Under the pieces are notes generated by a model. The model saw only the letters and a program-made list of their open reading frames with translations, made no database searches and was not told the origin of the DNA. Positions 22,276-27,571 of a stretch of 27,571 nt of DNA are shown piece after piece (the first letter of the stretch is position 1; each line of letters starts with the position of its first letter). The position numbers and the translations under genes were made by a program. The DNA lies in IMG/VR virus record IMGVR_UViG_3300017923_000008, positions 1-27,571 of that record. One strand, given 5' to 3'. The DNA is from a virus.

Positions 22276-23712
22276 ATGACCACGACACCGCTCTATGAGC
22301 TTGAGAAAATCGACTACTCAACCACCGGCTGGAATGGGATTGTTTCGGCCAACATGGACAAAATCGAAGCGTACCTGGGGAGCCGCTTTCTGGTCACGCT
22401 TGGTGAGTCCGTAGAGAAGCATGAGGCCGTGTATTTGGACCCGGCAGACGGCAAGGCGTACAAGGCCAAGGCCATTGCAGATGGCTCAAAACAGCCCGCC
22501 CTTGGCCTGGCTGTGGACCCCGGCGACCTGGACGAGCAGATCCGGTTGCAACGAGTAGGGATCATTCAGGACAGCAACTGGAGCTTCAGCACCGGGGTCT
22601 TGTACTTTCTCTCCCAGAATACGGCAGGGGCCCTGACGTCCAGCGCCTTGCAGACAGTGACCGACGAGCAATTTACGGCTGCATCTGCCGGTTCCTATGT
22701 GTCCTTGGCCAATGGGGCTATTGAGCTTCACTCCGAGACGGTCACGTCCTTGGACGGCAACACGACCTATACTCGGGGCGCGGACTATGAGCTGGACTAT
22801 ACCCTGGGGCGGATCACAATCCTGAGCGGCGGCAACATGACCGGGGCGACTGATTACCTTATAGACTACGAGTACAGCCAGATTGGAGAACGCCCTCAAG
22901 TTATAGGCCTGGCTGTGGGCATTGATAAAATTTTCGTTTTGTGCGGTCTTAATGATCTAGGGTATGTGCATATCATAGGGAACGAAGAAATTAAGGGGTT
23001 AAAGTCGTTTTCAACCCCTCCGCAGCTATCTGAATATGTAGCTCCCACTAATGACACACAATTCGTCCCCAAAAAATATATAGACCAAATTGCTGAAGAG
23101 CTCGCTGACGCGGGGGAGATTGATGGAACTCCTGTGGATTCGTCAAGCTTAGAAAACGGGGCAGCGCTGATATACAATGAATATACTGGAAATCTTGAAT
23201 ATAGAACGCCCCATGTTGTGAGCACATCGAAGCCAACGCCCAATGATGACGGTTATATAATCGGAACAACGTGGGTCTTTAATGAAGAAGTTTATTTCTG
23301 TATAGAAAACACCACAGAAAAGGCTAAATGGAAAGCTATATCTGGAAATATAATCAAAAGGCTTAGTGAGCTTGCAATATCAGTGAATAACACTCAGGTC
23401 ACACAGGGTCAAAATGTGACAATAGCTGCATCAAATGTTGATCAGTTAGCAGAAAGTATTGAGTGGAATATAGATGGATCATATACTGTGATTGATGGCC
23501 AAATATCAGGATCAACTCAAGAATATATTACTGTAGAATATACTGCTGATGGGGCTTTTAATGTATATGCTAATCAAATATCTAGCGACGAAGATATATA
23601 TGATTCATTGCCCTCTAACGAGGTATCAATATACGTTGGGAGCTATTACCCGTATTGTGGGATGGGTATATATTGCGGACAGGGTATATATCCTGGTCTA
23701 AACTCTGCATAG
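22276..23712 (+). CDS. Tail fibre / tip appendage protein
   Basis: A 478-residue protein directly after the J-like gene. The N-terminal third is high-GC and probably attaches to the tail tip (DKIEAYLGSRFLVTLGES, then LYFLSQNTAGALT). A beta module (YTRGADYELDYTLGRITIL, residues about 155-200) is shared with the hub and J-like proteins. From about residue 215 (22920) the DNA becomes clearly AT-rich and the protein changes: a fibre-like segment (YIIGTTWVFNEEVYFCIENT), an Ig/PKD-like beta domain (about 375-455) and a Gly/Tyr/Cys-rich end (YCGMGIYCGQGIYPG). The second part looks horizontally acquired, as expected for receptor-binding regions. Confidence 0.75.
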   Translation: MTTTPLYELEKIDYSTTGWNGIVSANMDKIEAYLGSRFLVTLGESVEKHEAVYLDPADGKAYKAKAIADGSKQPALGLAVDPGDLDEQIRLQRVGIIQDSNWSFSTGVLYFLSQNTAGALTSSALQTVTDEQFTAASAGSYVSLANGAIELHSETVTSLDGNTTYTRGADYELDYTLGRITILSGGNMTGATDYLIDYEYSQIGERPQVIGLAVGIDKIFVLCGLNDLGYVHIIGNEEIKGLKSFSTPPQLSEYVAPTNDTQFVPKKYIDQIAEELADAGEIDGTPVDSSSLENGAALIYNEYTGNLEYRTPHVVSTSKPTPNDDGYIIGTTWVFNEEVYFCIENTTEKAKWKAISGNIIKRLSELAISVNNTQVTQGQNVTIAASNVDQLAESIEWNIDGSYTVIDGQISGSTQEYITVEYTADGAFNVYANQISSDEDIYDSLPSNEVSIYVGSYYPYCGMGIYCGQGIYPGLNSA

Positions 23713-23726
23713 TAGGAGGCAAAAGG

Positions 23727-24032
23727 ATGAGAGGTTTCCCTAAGTTATTAAAAACAAATAAAGATGTTTCTGTGGCAATGAGTCTTGACCCAAACAAGAC
23801 CAAACGCATTGTTCAAAAAATGTTGAATGAGCATAGGCAATGGAAAATATCAGGGAAGTTAAGTGTTGCTGATGTTGGGATTGCGGATGGAACACATAAG
23901 GTTGTTGAGGTTGCTGATGATGAAGGTTCTATAGTAGAAAAATACCAATATGAATTACGGGAAGACCCCGCATCTGCTTTGTCTCGTGTCGGACTATCTA
24001 TTCAAGAAGCGGAGGATATTGTAAATGGCTAA
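23727..24032 (+). CDS. Small protein upstream of the DGR target, unknown
   Basis: A 101-residue protein from the ATG at 23727 with TAGGAGG 7 bases upstream. The DNA is AT-rich like the end of the fibre gene. The sequence is basic at the start (RGFPKLLKTNKDVSVAMSLD), helical, and acidic at the C-terminus (LSIQEAEDIVNG). It is not Avd: it lacks that protein's basic four-helix character and lies upstream of the target. Its end overlaps the next start by 8 bases, so it may be a fibre chaperone or attachment subunit co-made with the variable protein. Confidence 0.7.
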   Translation: MRGFPKLLKTNKDVSVAMSLDPNKTKRIVQKMLNEHRQWKISGKLSVADVGIADGTHKVVEVADDEGSIVEKYQYELREDPASALSRVGLSIQEAEDIVNG

Positions 24033-25113
24033 TGAACTAAGCATTAAGTGGAAGGACGAAAACTCGTCTGAGTATTATATAAATGCCGAAAACCTGCACG
24101 AAGTCCATCCGGCACTGAACTCACTTCATGCTCCATTCTTGATGCCCGGAACAACGACCAATAGACACCTGTTGTTTAGGGCCAATACAGCAATAAAGTT
24201 GGTCAACGCAGGTATCCACAAAGTGTTTCAAAGCGGGAACGCAGATATTGAAATAAATGCTGAGTCCAATTTGGATACAGGTACAAGCCTTTCTGCCGGA
24301 ACCGATTATTATGTCTATGTGGTGGATAATGCCGATGGGATGTCAAGTTTGGTCGTATCACTGAACAGCACCTACCCCGACGGCTACACGGCGGACAATT
24401 CGCGCAAAATCGGCGGCTTCCACTGCCTCTGCGCGGACGTGGGCACGATCAGCGGGCACTATCTGTCCGGGTATGTTGCTGGAGACATTCTGCCGCAGTC
24501 GGTTTGGTGTCTTAACCACCGCCCCGAGTCCGAGCCCGAGGGCATGGTTTATGATCCTGGCACGGGCAAATGGGTGGATATCTACCTGGCCAGCGTGCAG
24601 TCCGGCGAGCTTGGCAGCGTCAACGGAGCGACCATTGCCGACGGAGCAAGTGCCGAGGCGTTTCATTGGTACAAGTTTGACCAATGGCTCAGGCGCATCA
24701 AAAAGCGGTTCCCGTTTCAGGGGGAGTTCGTATCAATGTCGCTCGGCTCGAACCAAGGCACGAACATCGCAGGCGACTCTGATCCAGGGACCACTGGCGG
24801 TCACAGCGACACTGCCGGGCGGCGTATGATCTCTGACATTGGCTGCGAGGATTGCTGTGGTGCGCTGTTTCAATGGGGTATTGAGGCAGCGGCATCCGGC
24901 GGCGGTACTGCGTGGTCAGACGCGTATGACTCTAACGATTCCGACGTGGCTGGACAGCATTACGAGGTTCCAAACCGGCCCCGGTTCGGCGGCTCTTGGG
25001 ACGATGGGTCGTGGTGCGGTTCGCGCGGTTCGGCTTGGAATAGTTCGCCGCTCGCTCTGTATTCGAATGACGGGGCGCGCGGTGTCGCGGAGCCGTCTAA
25101 ACGCGGACAGTAG
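24025..25113 (+). CDS. DGR target: variable tail fibre with C-type lectin domain
   Basis: A 362-residue protein. The N-terminal part (about 1-135) probably anchors it to the tail. The segment IGGFHCLCADVGTISGHYLS, then AGDILPQSVWCLNHRP, and the region GRRMISDIGCEDCCGALFQW are typical of DGR target proteins with an FGE/C-type lectin fold. The variable repeat encodes residues 318-356, with FGGSW, CGSRGSAW and GARGVAEP as the fixed scaffold and changeable residues between them. The fold tolerates wide surface variation and binds ligands, so this is most likely the adaptable receptor-binding protein. No reverse transcriptase or template repeat is found in the window. The N-terminal coding part is AT-rich and the C-terminal part GC-rich, marking a mosaic gene. 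Confidence 0.88.
   Translation: MANELSIKWKDENSSEYYINAENLHEVHPALNSLHAPFLMPGTTTNRHLLFRANTAIKLVNAGIHKVFQSGNADIEINAESNLDTGTSLSAGTDYYVYVVDNADGMSSLVVSLNSTYPDGYTADNSRKIGGFHCLCADVGTISGHYLSGYVAGDILPQSVWCLNHRPESEPEGMVYDPGTGKWVDIYLASVQSGELGSVNGATIADGASAEAFHWYKFDQWLRRIKKRFPFQGEFVSMSLGSNQGTNIAGDSDPGTTGGHSDTAGRRMISDIGCEDCCGALFQWGIEAAASGGGTAWSDAYDSNDSDVAGQHYEVPNRPRFGGSWDDGSWCGSRGSAWNSSPLALYSNDGARGVAEPSKRGQ
24976..25092 (+). repeat. DGR variable repeat, copy 1 (in gene)
   Basis: The 117-bp segment at the 3' end of the fibre gene matches the downstream copy at 99 of 117 positions. Its 3' end, GCGCGCGGTGTCGCGGAG, is GC-rich and identical in both copies, as expected for the initiation-of-mutagenic-homing (IMH) region. 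All differences fall in 11 codons (residues 320, 324, 326, 330, 339, 340, 344, 346, 348, 349, 350). Confidence 0.85.
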
Positions 25114-25158
25114 ATCGCTGATCGCTGCGATTTTGGCAATATTTGGCTGGTGCGCCTC

Positions 25159-25275
25159 CGGCCCCAGTTCGGCGGCCAGTGGGGCGATGGGTCGAGGTGC
25201 GGTTCGCGCGGTTCGGCTTGGGGTGCTTCGCCGCTCGTTCTGGCTTCGTCTCGCTGGGCGCGCGGTGTCGCGGAG
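25159..25275 (+). repeat. DGR variable repeat, copy 2 (outside a normal gene)
   Basis: The same 117-bp unit 183 bases downstream. At seven differing sites neither copy has A, so it is not the template repeat. It follows the TAG of the fibre gene and has no start codon of its own with a ribosome binding site. It is in the same frame as the fibre gene, and an open frame extends from 25114 to a stop at 25372-25374. The bases upstream of it do not clearly resemble the matching part of the fibre gene, so it is a remnant or displaced repeat and not a simple long tandem duplication. Confidence 0.82.
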
Positions 25276-25293
25276 ACGTGTTGTCTGTCGCGG

Positions 25294-25317
25294 CCACTGC
25301 CCTGGTCCCGGCAGTGG
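25294..25317 (+). other. Hairpin downstream of variable repeat copy 2
   Basis: A perfect 8-bp stem (25294-25301 with 25310-25317) and 8-base loop, extendable by two G-T pairs and one C-G pair. It starts 19 bases after the repeat. DGR target sites often carry a short stem-loop shortly after the IMH that promotes homing. The loop here is larger than the usual tetraloop. Confidence 0.5.
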
Positions 25318-25323
25318 TTGCCC

Positions 25324-26214
25324 TTACTCCACGGCTGGGCGCACCGGCCCTGTCCAGTAGGCCGCAATGGCTGACCGGCAAAACACCCAACGGAGGGCCG
25401 GGCAGGCTAGTAGTAGGTGCGAACGTCTGCCCGGCCAAAACAATTTTAGGATGACATGAAGCGACACGGCGGCAAGGCGACGTTCCCGAAGCCGTGCAAG
25501 GAAGGCGTCGGACACCGGCACGAACCGGTCAGACTGCCGGGTCTTCGTGCCGCGAATCCGCACGGCTTTACGTTCCCAATGCACGTCCTCCCATTTGATT
25601 GACAGCAATTCCGTTTCTCCCGGCCTCGCGCCCAGGTGCCAAGCAACCTCTATGGCCCAAGCTAAATGCGGGGCGGATTCGCGCATGATTTTGCGGAGGT
25701 CGGCCACGGTCAGGCGCACGTCGCGCTTTCGGGGCTGTGGCATTGTCCACTGCGCGAGCGGGTTACGGGCGCATGTCCCTTCCAGGACGGCGAACCGGTA
25801 TGCGCTTTTGAGGTAGCCGGTGTACCTGTGCCTGGTCGTCGGGGAGGCGTCCGCGAAAATCCGTTCAACCGCGTCCAGGATTTCGCGCATGGAAAGCTCG
25901 TCGGCGGGGGCGTGGGATAGCTCCGGCAGGACTTTTTGGTTCAGCACGGAGGCCCATTCCTTGAGCCAGCGCGGCTTGCGGCCCTGGCCCTTTTTCCAGA
26001 CGAGCCAATCCTGGCAGATTTCCGCAAGATACGGCTTGGACCGCTCCTGCTCCGGGAGCGGAGCTTTCTGCTGTTTGGCGGCCTTAATCTGGTGGTCGTA
26101 AGCTTGCGCTTGGCGATACCCGGACTTGCCCGGCCCGATAGGAACGCGCTTATTTTTGCCGTCTTGGTCCCGATACCGGACGCACCAGACCCCGTTTCGT
26201 TTTTCGACGCTCAT
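25324..26214 (-). pseudogene. int: Tyrosine integrase, C-terminal catalytic part missing
   Basis: A leftward gene for a phage tyrosine recombinase. It begins MSVEKRNGVWCVRYRD (ATG at 26214) with an AP2/Arm-type N-terminal domain. The core-binding domain is ICQDWLVWKKGQGRKPRWLK and onward, and the catalytic domain starts with LGARPGETELLSIKWEDV (Arg of box I) and the TKT Lys hairpin. Similarity stops near 25450 after AFLARLRERRLAAV. The remaining 40 or so codons to the stop at 25324 have no HxxR, no second His/Trp and no catalytic Tyr. About 100 residues are lost, so it should be inactive. The break lies just beside variable repeat copy 2. An in-frame TTG start at 26253 is also possible. Confidence 0.85.
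25396..25436. other. 10-bp inverted repeat between VR copy 2 and integrase
   Basis: Perfect GC-rich 10-bp arms (25396-25405 and 25427-25436) around 21 bases. No T run follows on either strand, so it is a poor terminator. It sits at the border where integrase similarity ends, and may be part of a rearrangement end or attachment region. Confidence 0.45.
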
Positions 26215-26233
26215 GCCCGTTGTGTACCCGTAG

Positions 26234-26251
26234 GTTGACGGAGTAGTCAAC
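26234..26251. other. 6-bp palindromic repeat before integrase
   Basis: GTTGAC and GTCAAC separated by six bases, directly beside the terminator and about 20 bases upstream of the integrase start. It may be an operator or arm-type binding site; it is too short to be sure. Confidence 0.3.
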
Positions 26252-26281
26252 AAAAAAGCCCCGACCAGGAAGGCCGAGGCT
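26252..26281 (-). terminator. Rho-independent terminator (leftward)
   Basis: Read on the - strand, a 10-bp stem with two G-T pairs (26272-26281 with 26257-26266) and a five-base loop is followed by six T (26257-26252). It lies between the 59-residue basic protein gene and integrase, so most leftward transcription should stop before integrase. Confidence 0.75.
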
Positions 26282-26307
26282 TTGATTGGGAAGGGGATTG
26301 GGGAGGG

Positions 26308-26487
26308 TTATCGCGGGCTTTCTTTCCGGAACTGCTTGAATAGCTTTTCCAGGGCGGACGTTTTCACCCGTGCCCGCCGGTGCGCGGCTTTGCTCACGTC
26401 GCCGGGGTCTTTTTTGCCGCGCTGTGTCAGTTCGTCTTTGATTTCGTCCATTGTTTGGAACATTTCGGTGTAATCGCTTTGTGTCAT
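26308..26487 (-). CDS. Small basic protein, Desulfovibrio-like
   Basis: A 59-residue protein with a strong AGGAGA site 9 bases before its ATG (26487). The N-terminal half is acidic and helical (YTEMFQTMDEIKDELTQRG), and the rest is basic (KDPGDVSKAAHRRARVKT, then LFKQFRKESPR). I associate this pattern with small basic proteins, sometimes annotated histone-like, found in Desulfovibrio genomes and their prophages; I cannot verify that here. It could bind DNA, for instance in excision or regulation. It lies between an excisionase-like gene and integrase. Confidence 0.65.
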   Translation of the reverse strand: MTQSDYTEMFQTMDEIKDELTQRGKKDPGDVSKAAHRRARVKTSALEKLFKQFRKESPR

Positions 26488-26498
26488 GGTGTTGTCTC

Positions 26499-26717
26499 CT
26501 ATATCGACACGGTTTGCGTTTGCCGCTTGGACCTGGACCGGGGCTGAACAAACGCGAACGGGTCACGCATCCAGCGGTCTAAGTCTTCGGCGGCGTATCG
26601 GTTGCGCTTCGGCCCGTACATAGGCAAGCCCGCGCCACGAATTTCCTCGCGAAACGTGGACGGAGCCATGCCGCAGTATTCAGCGGCTTTTCCTGGTGGA
26701 AAATACGGACCTTTCAT
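26499..26717 (-). CDS. AlpA/excisionase-like HTH protein
   Basis: A 72-residue protein with a MerR-type winged helix pattern: YFPPGKAAEYCGMAPSTF (helix-turn-helix), RGAGLPMYGPKRNRY (wing) and LDRWMRD (last helix). Proteins of this kind direct prophage excision or regulate integrase. The Arg-rich end (QPRSRSKRQTQ) adds DNA affinity. It starts 3 bases after the upstream gene's stop, with only a weak ribosome binding site, so it is probably translated by coupling. Confidence 0.8.
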   Translation of the reverse strand: MKGPYFPPGKAAEYCGMAPSTFREEIRGAGLPMYGPKRNRYAAEDLDRWMRDPFAFVQPRSRSKRQTQTVSI

Positions 26718-26720
26718 AGT

Positions 26721-27140
26721 TTATCCCAAGGGCGCAAACAGCGTTGAATTGGTGTCAATACCGGCATGTCGACTGCCAGGGTCGTAGACGCCGGGGCCTG
26801 TGATTTGCTTGTCCGGGTCCCAGGGTCGAGGGCGCATTGCCCTGTTTACCTGCGCTTTGTGTCGGGCCTCCTGCCCTTTTATCCGCGCGGCTTCCCTGGC
26901 GTTTGCGGTTTTGCAATCAGGACACCGAATGCTTTGCACATGCCCGTGGTACTCGTTGCCGCACTGTGAGCAGGTCATGTCTCTGTATCGCTGGCACCGT
27001 CTGCAACGCTCCCCCGGTTTGTAGACCTGACTTACAGGCCGTCGTAGTGTGTCGTCTCTAATCGTGAACTCCGCGCCGCACCTGTCGCATTGGCAAATAT
27101 GCCGCTTGTATTGTCCTTTCCCCTTTGCCTTAATAATCAA
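26721..27140 (-). CDS. Zinc-ribbon protein with four CxxC pairs
   Basis: A 139-residue protein that appears to start with TTG (27140), as GGGGAGG lies 6 bases upstream. Four cysteine pairs occur: CDRC, CRRC, CSQC and CPDC, with CQ just before the first. They form two probable zinc ribbons in residues 15-80. A basic, Ala/Arg-rich helix follows (AREAARIKGQEARHKAQVN), and the end is disordered (DPDKQITGPGVYDPG). It may bind nucleic acid or act as an adaptor. I do not recognise the family. It belongs to the leftward early operon. Confidence 0.7.
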   Translation of the reverse strand: MIIKAKGKGQYKRHICQCDRCGAEFTIRDDTLRRPVSQVYKPGERCRRCQRYRDMTCSQCGNEYHGHVQSIRCPDCKTANAREAARIKGQEARHKAQVNRAMRPRPWDPDKQITGPGVYDPGSRHAGIDTNSTLFAPLG

Positions 27141-27197
27141 ATTGCGCCTCCCCGAAGCGTATTTTACTTTTTTTCACCGGCCCGGAGGCTGGAACGA

Positions 27198-27428
27198 CTA
27201 TTCCCTAACACCAAGGTTGGTCAAAAACTTCTCTGCAAACTCACCTGCGCGCTTCATACTGTATTCATGTCGATCTTTATTGGCCGCCACCTTATCAATG
27301 TCACCTATTAAAAAATCCACGACTTTACACATTTCGTCTAGATTATCCATTCTCTTGTCGTCAGTATGGGTTTCACCGACAGGCTCAATCGGACCTAAAA
27401 GTATCCTTACAATGTCAATCGTTTCCAT
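27198..27428 (-). CDS. Small phage protein of unknown function
   Basis: A 76-residue protein with AAGGAGA about 5 bases before its ATG. It is acidic and helical, with LDEMCKVVDFLIGDIDKVAA and a basic helix RHEYSMKRAGEFAEKFL. No membrane segment or known motif. It directly follows ssb in the leftward operon, so a role in early replication or recombination is possible but unproven. Confidence 0.7.
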   Translation of the reverse strand: METIDIVRILLGPIEPVGETHTDDKRMDNLDEMCKVVDFLIGDIDKVAANKDRHEYSMKRAGEFAEKFLTNLGVRE

Positions 27429-27444
27429 CTTGTTCTCCTTTTAT

Positions 27445-27464
27445 CCCCGACCCGAAGACCGGGG
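27445..27464 (-). other. UUCG-capped hairpin after ssb
   Basis: On the - strand, an 8-bp stem (with two G-T pairs) is closed by a C(TTCG)G tetraloop, a very stable RNA cap. It lies 5 bases after the ssb stop and about 8 bases before the ribosome binding site of the next gene, with no T run. It probably stabilises the ssb end of the transcript or dampens downstream translation. Confidence 0.6.
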
Positions 27465-27469
27465 GTTAC

Positions 27470-27571
27470 TTAGAACGGTATATCGTCCATCTCATTCGTG
27501 TTCGACGGAAACGCCAGGCCGGTGCCGCCCTGTTGCGGTGGGGTTTGCGCTTGTGTGTGTCCGCCGCTCTG
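27470..27571 (-). CDS. ssb: Single-stranded DNA-binding protein, C-terminal end
   Basis: Only the last 33 codons are inside the window. The sequence is the typical SSB tail: a Gln/Gly/Pro/Thr-rich linker (HTQAQTPPQQGGTG) ending NEMDDIPF, the conserved acidic tip that recruits partner proteins to single-stranded DNA. The OB-fold lies beyond the right edge. It heads the visible part of a leftward early/recombination operon. Confidence 0.9.
   Translation of the reverse strand, partial: QSGGHTQAQTPPQQGGTGLAFPSNTNEMDDIPF

Larger units (their letters stand above)
1..27571. mobile_element. Siphovirus-type temperate phage or prophage segment
   Basis: Nearly every recognisable gene is a phage gene in a coherent order: packaging, head, lysis, connectors, tail, tip, fibres, then recombination functions on the opposite strand. 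No host housekeeping gene and no tRNA is visible, so neither prophage end is shown to lie inside the window. The tape measure plus GTA/lambda-like tip genes, without sheath or baseplate genes, indicate a flexible non-contractile tail. Broken genes at the left edge and a truncated integrase suggest partial decay or mosaic rearrangement, although the structural genes look intact. Confidence 0.93.

Noticed and set aside
23727-24032. The small gene as Avd, the DGR accessory protein
   Set aside because: It lies upstream of the target, lacks the basic helical-bundle pattern and is AT-rich like the fibre end.
25159-25275. Copy 2 as the DGR template repeat
   Set aside because: A template must have A at all variable sites; seven of the 18 differing sites have no A in copy 2 (nor in copy 1).
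25097-25438. Leftward open frame across the variable repeat copy 2 as the missing integrase C-terminus
   Set aside because: No HxxR or Tyr motif; it simply reads the repeat backwards.
26150-26566. A 138-residue leftward open frame over the 59-residue gene
   Set aside because: It is Arg/Pro-rich shadow sequence in another frame; the 59-residue frame has the strong start signal.
1-27571. CRISPR array, tRNA or insertion sequence
   Set aside because: No regularly spaced short repeats, no tRNA-like cloverleaf and no transposase were seen.

Overview
The window is a stretch of a tailed temperate phage or prophage of the long, non-contractile-tail (siphovirus) type. Late genes fill the + strand from about 1.2 to 25.1 kb. 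A recombination/early block lies on the - strand from about 25.4 kb to the right edge. The host is Gram-negative: the lysis cassette has a nested Rz/Rz1-type spanin pair including a lipoprotein, which makes sense only with an outer membrane. The high-GC coding style and a 59-residue basic protein resembling small proteins I associate with Desulfovibrio suggest Desulfovibrionales, but that is a weak inference.

Layout. 1-1.2 kb: the end of an unknown gene, then a broken PAPS-reductase-like gene joined out of frame to a broken SAM methyltransferase. 1.2-5.4 kb: small terminase, large terminase interrupted by an intein, a double zinc-ribbon protein and an SPP1 gp7/Mu F-type head protein, ending in a bidirectional terminator. 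5.4-7.2 kb: portal and an HK97-gp10-like neck protein on the opposite strand. 7.35-9.84 kb: XkdF-type protease fused to a scaffold-like tail, decoration protein, major capsid protein (lambda E family). 9.9-11.4 kb: lysis cassette (M15 endolysin, holin, spanins, coiled-coil membrane protein). 11.4-13.5 kb: Mu gp36/gp37-like connectors, tail tube, frameshifted G/GT chaperones. 13.5-22.3 kb: tape measure, then a lambda/GTA-like tip (distal tail protein, BR0599-type hub, NlpC/P60 peptidase, J-like host-specificity protein). 22.3-25.1 kb: fibre genes. 25.45-27.57 kb, leftward: end of ssb, two small genes, AlpA/excisionase-like protein, 59-aa basic protein and a truncated tyrosine integrase.

The most notable content is at 24.0-25.4 kb. 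The last fibre gene is a recognisable target of a diversity-generating retroelement (DGR), with a lectin-type C-terminus. A second 117-bp copy of its variable repeat lies 183 bp downstream, outside any normal gene. The copies differ at 18 positions in 11 codons. Every affected codon changes amino acid, and the other 28 codons are identical at the DNA level. At 7 of the 18 sites neither copy has A, so both look like independently mutagenised products of an unseen template. A hairpin follows the second copy. No reverse transcriptase, template repeat or Avd gene is visible, and the integrase beside it has lost its C-terminal catalytic half.

Other points: the terminase intein carries the full WCT signature of class 3 inteins and starts with Leu inside the P-loop; the J-like protein carries an AT-richer insertion with MIDAS-like DxSxS motifs; and a related beta module recurs in four different tail proteins.
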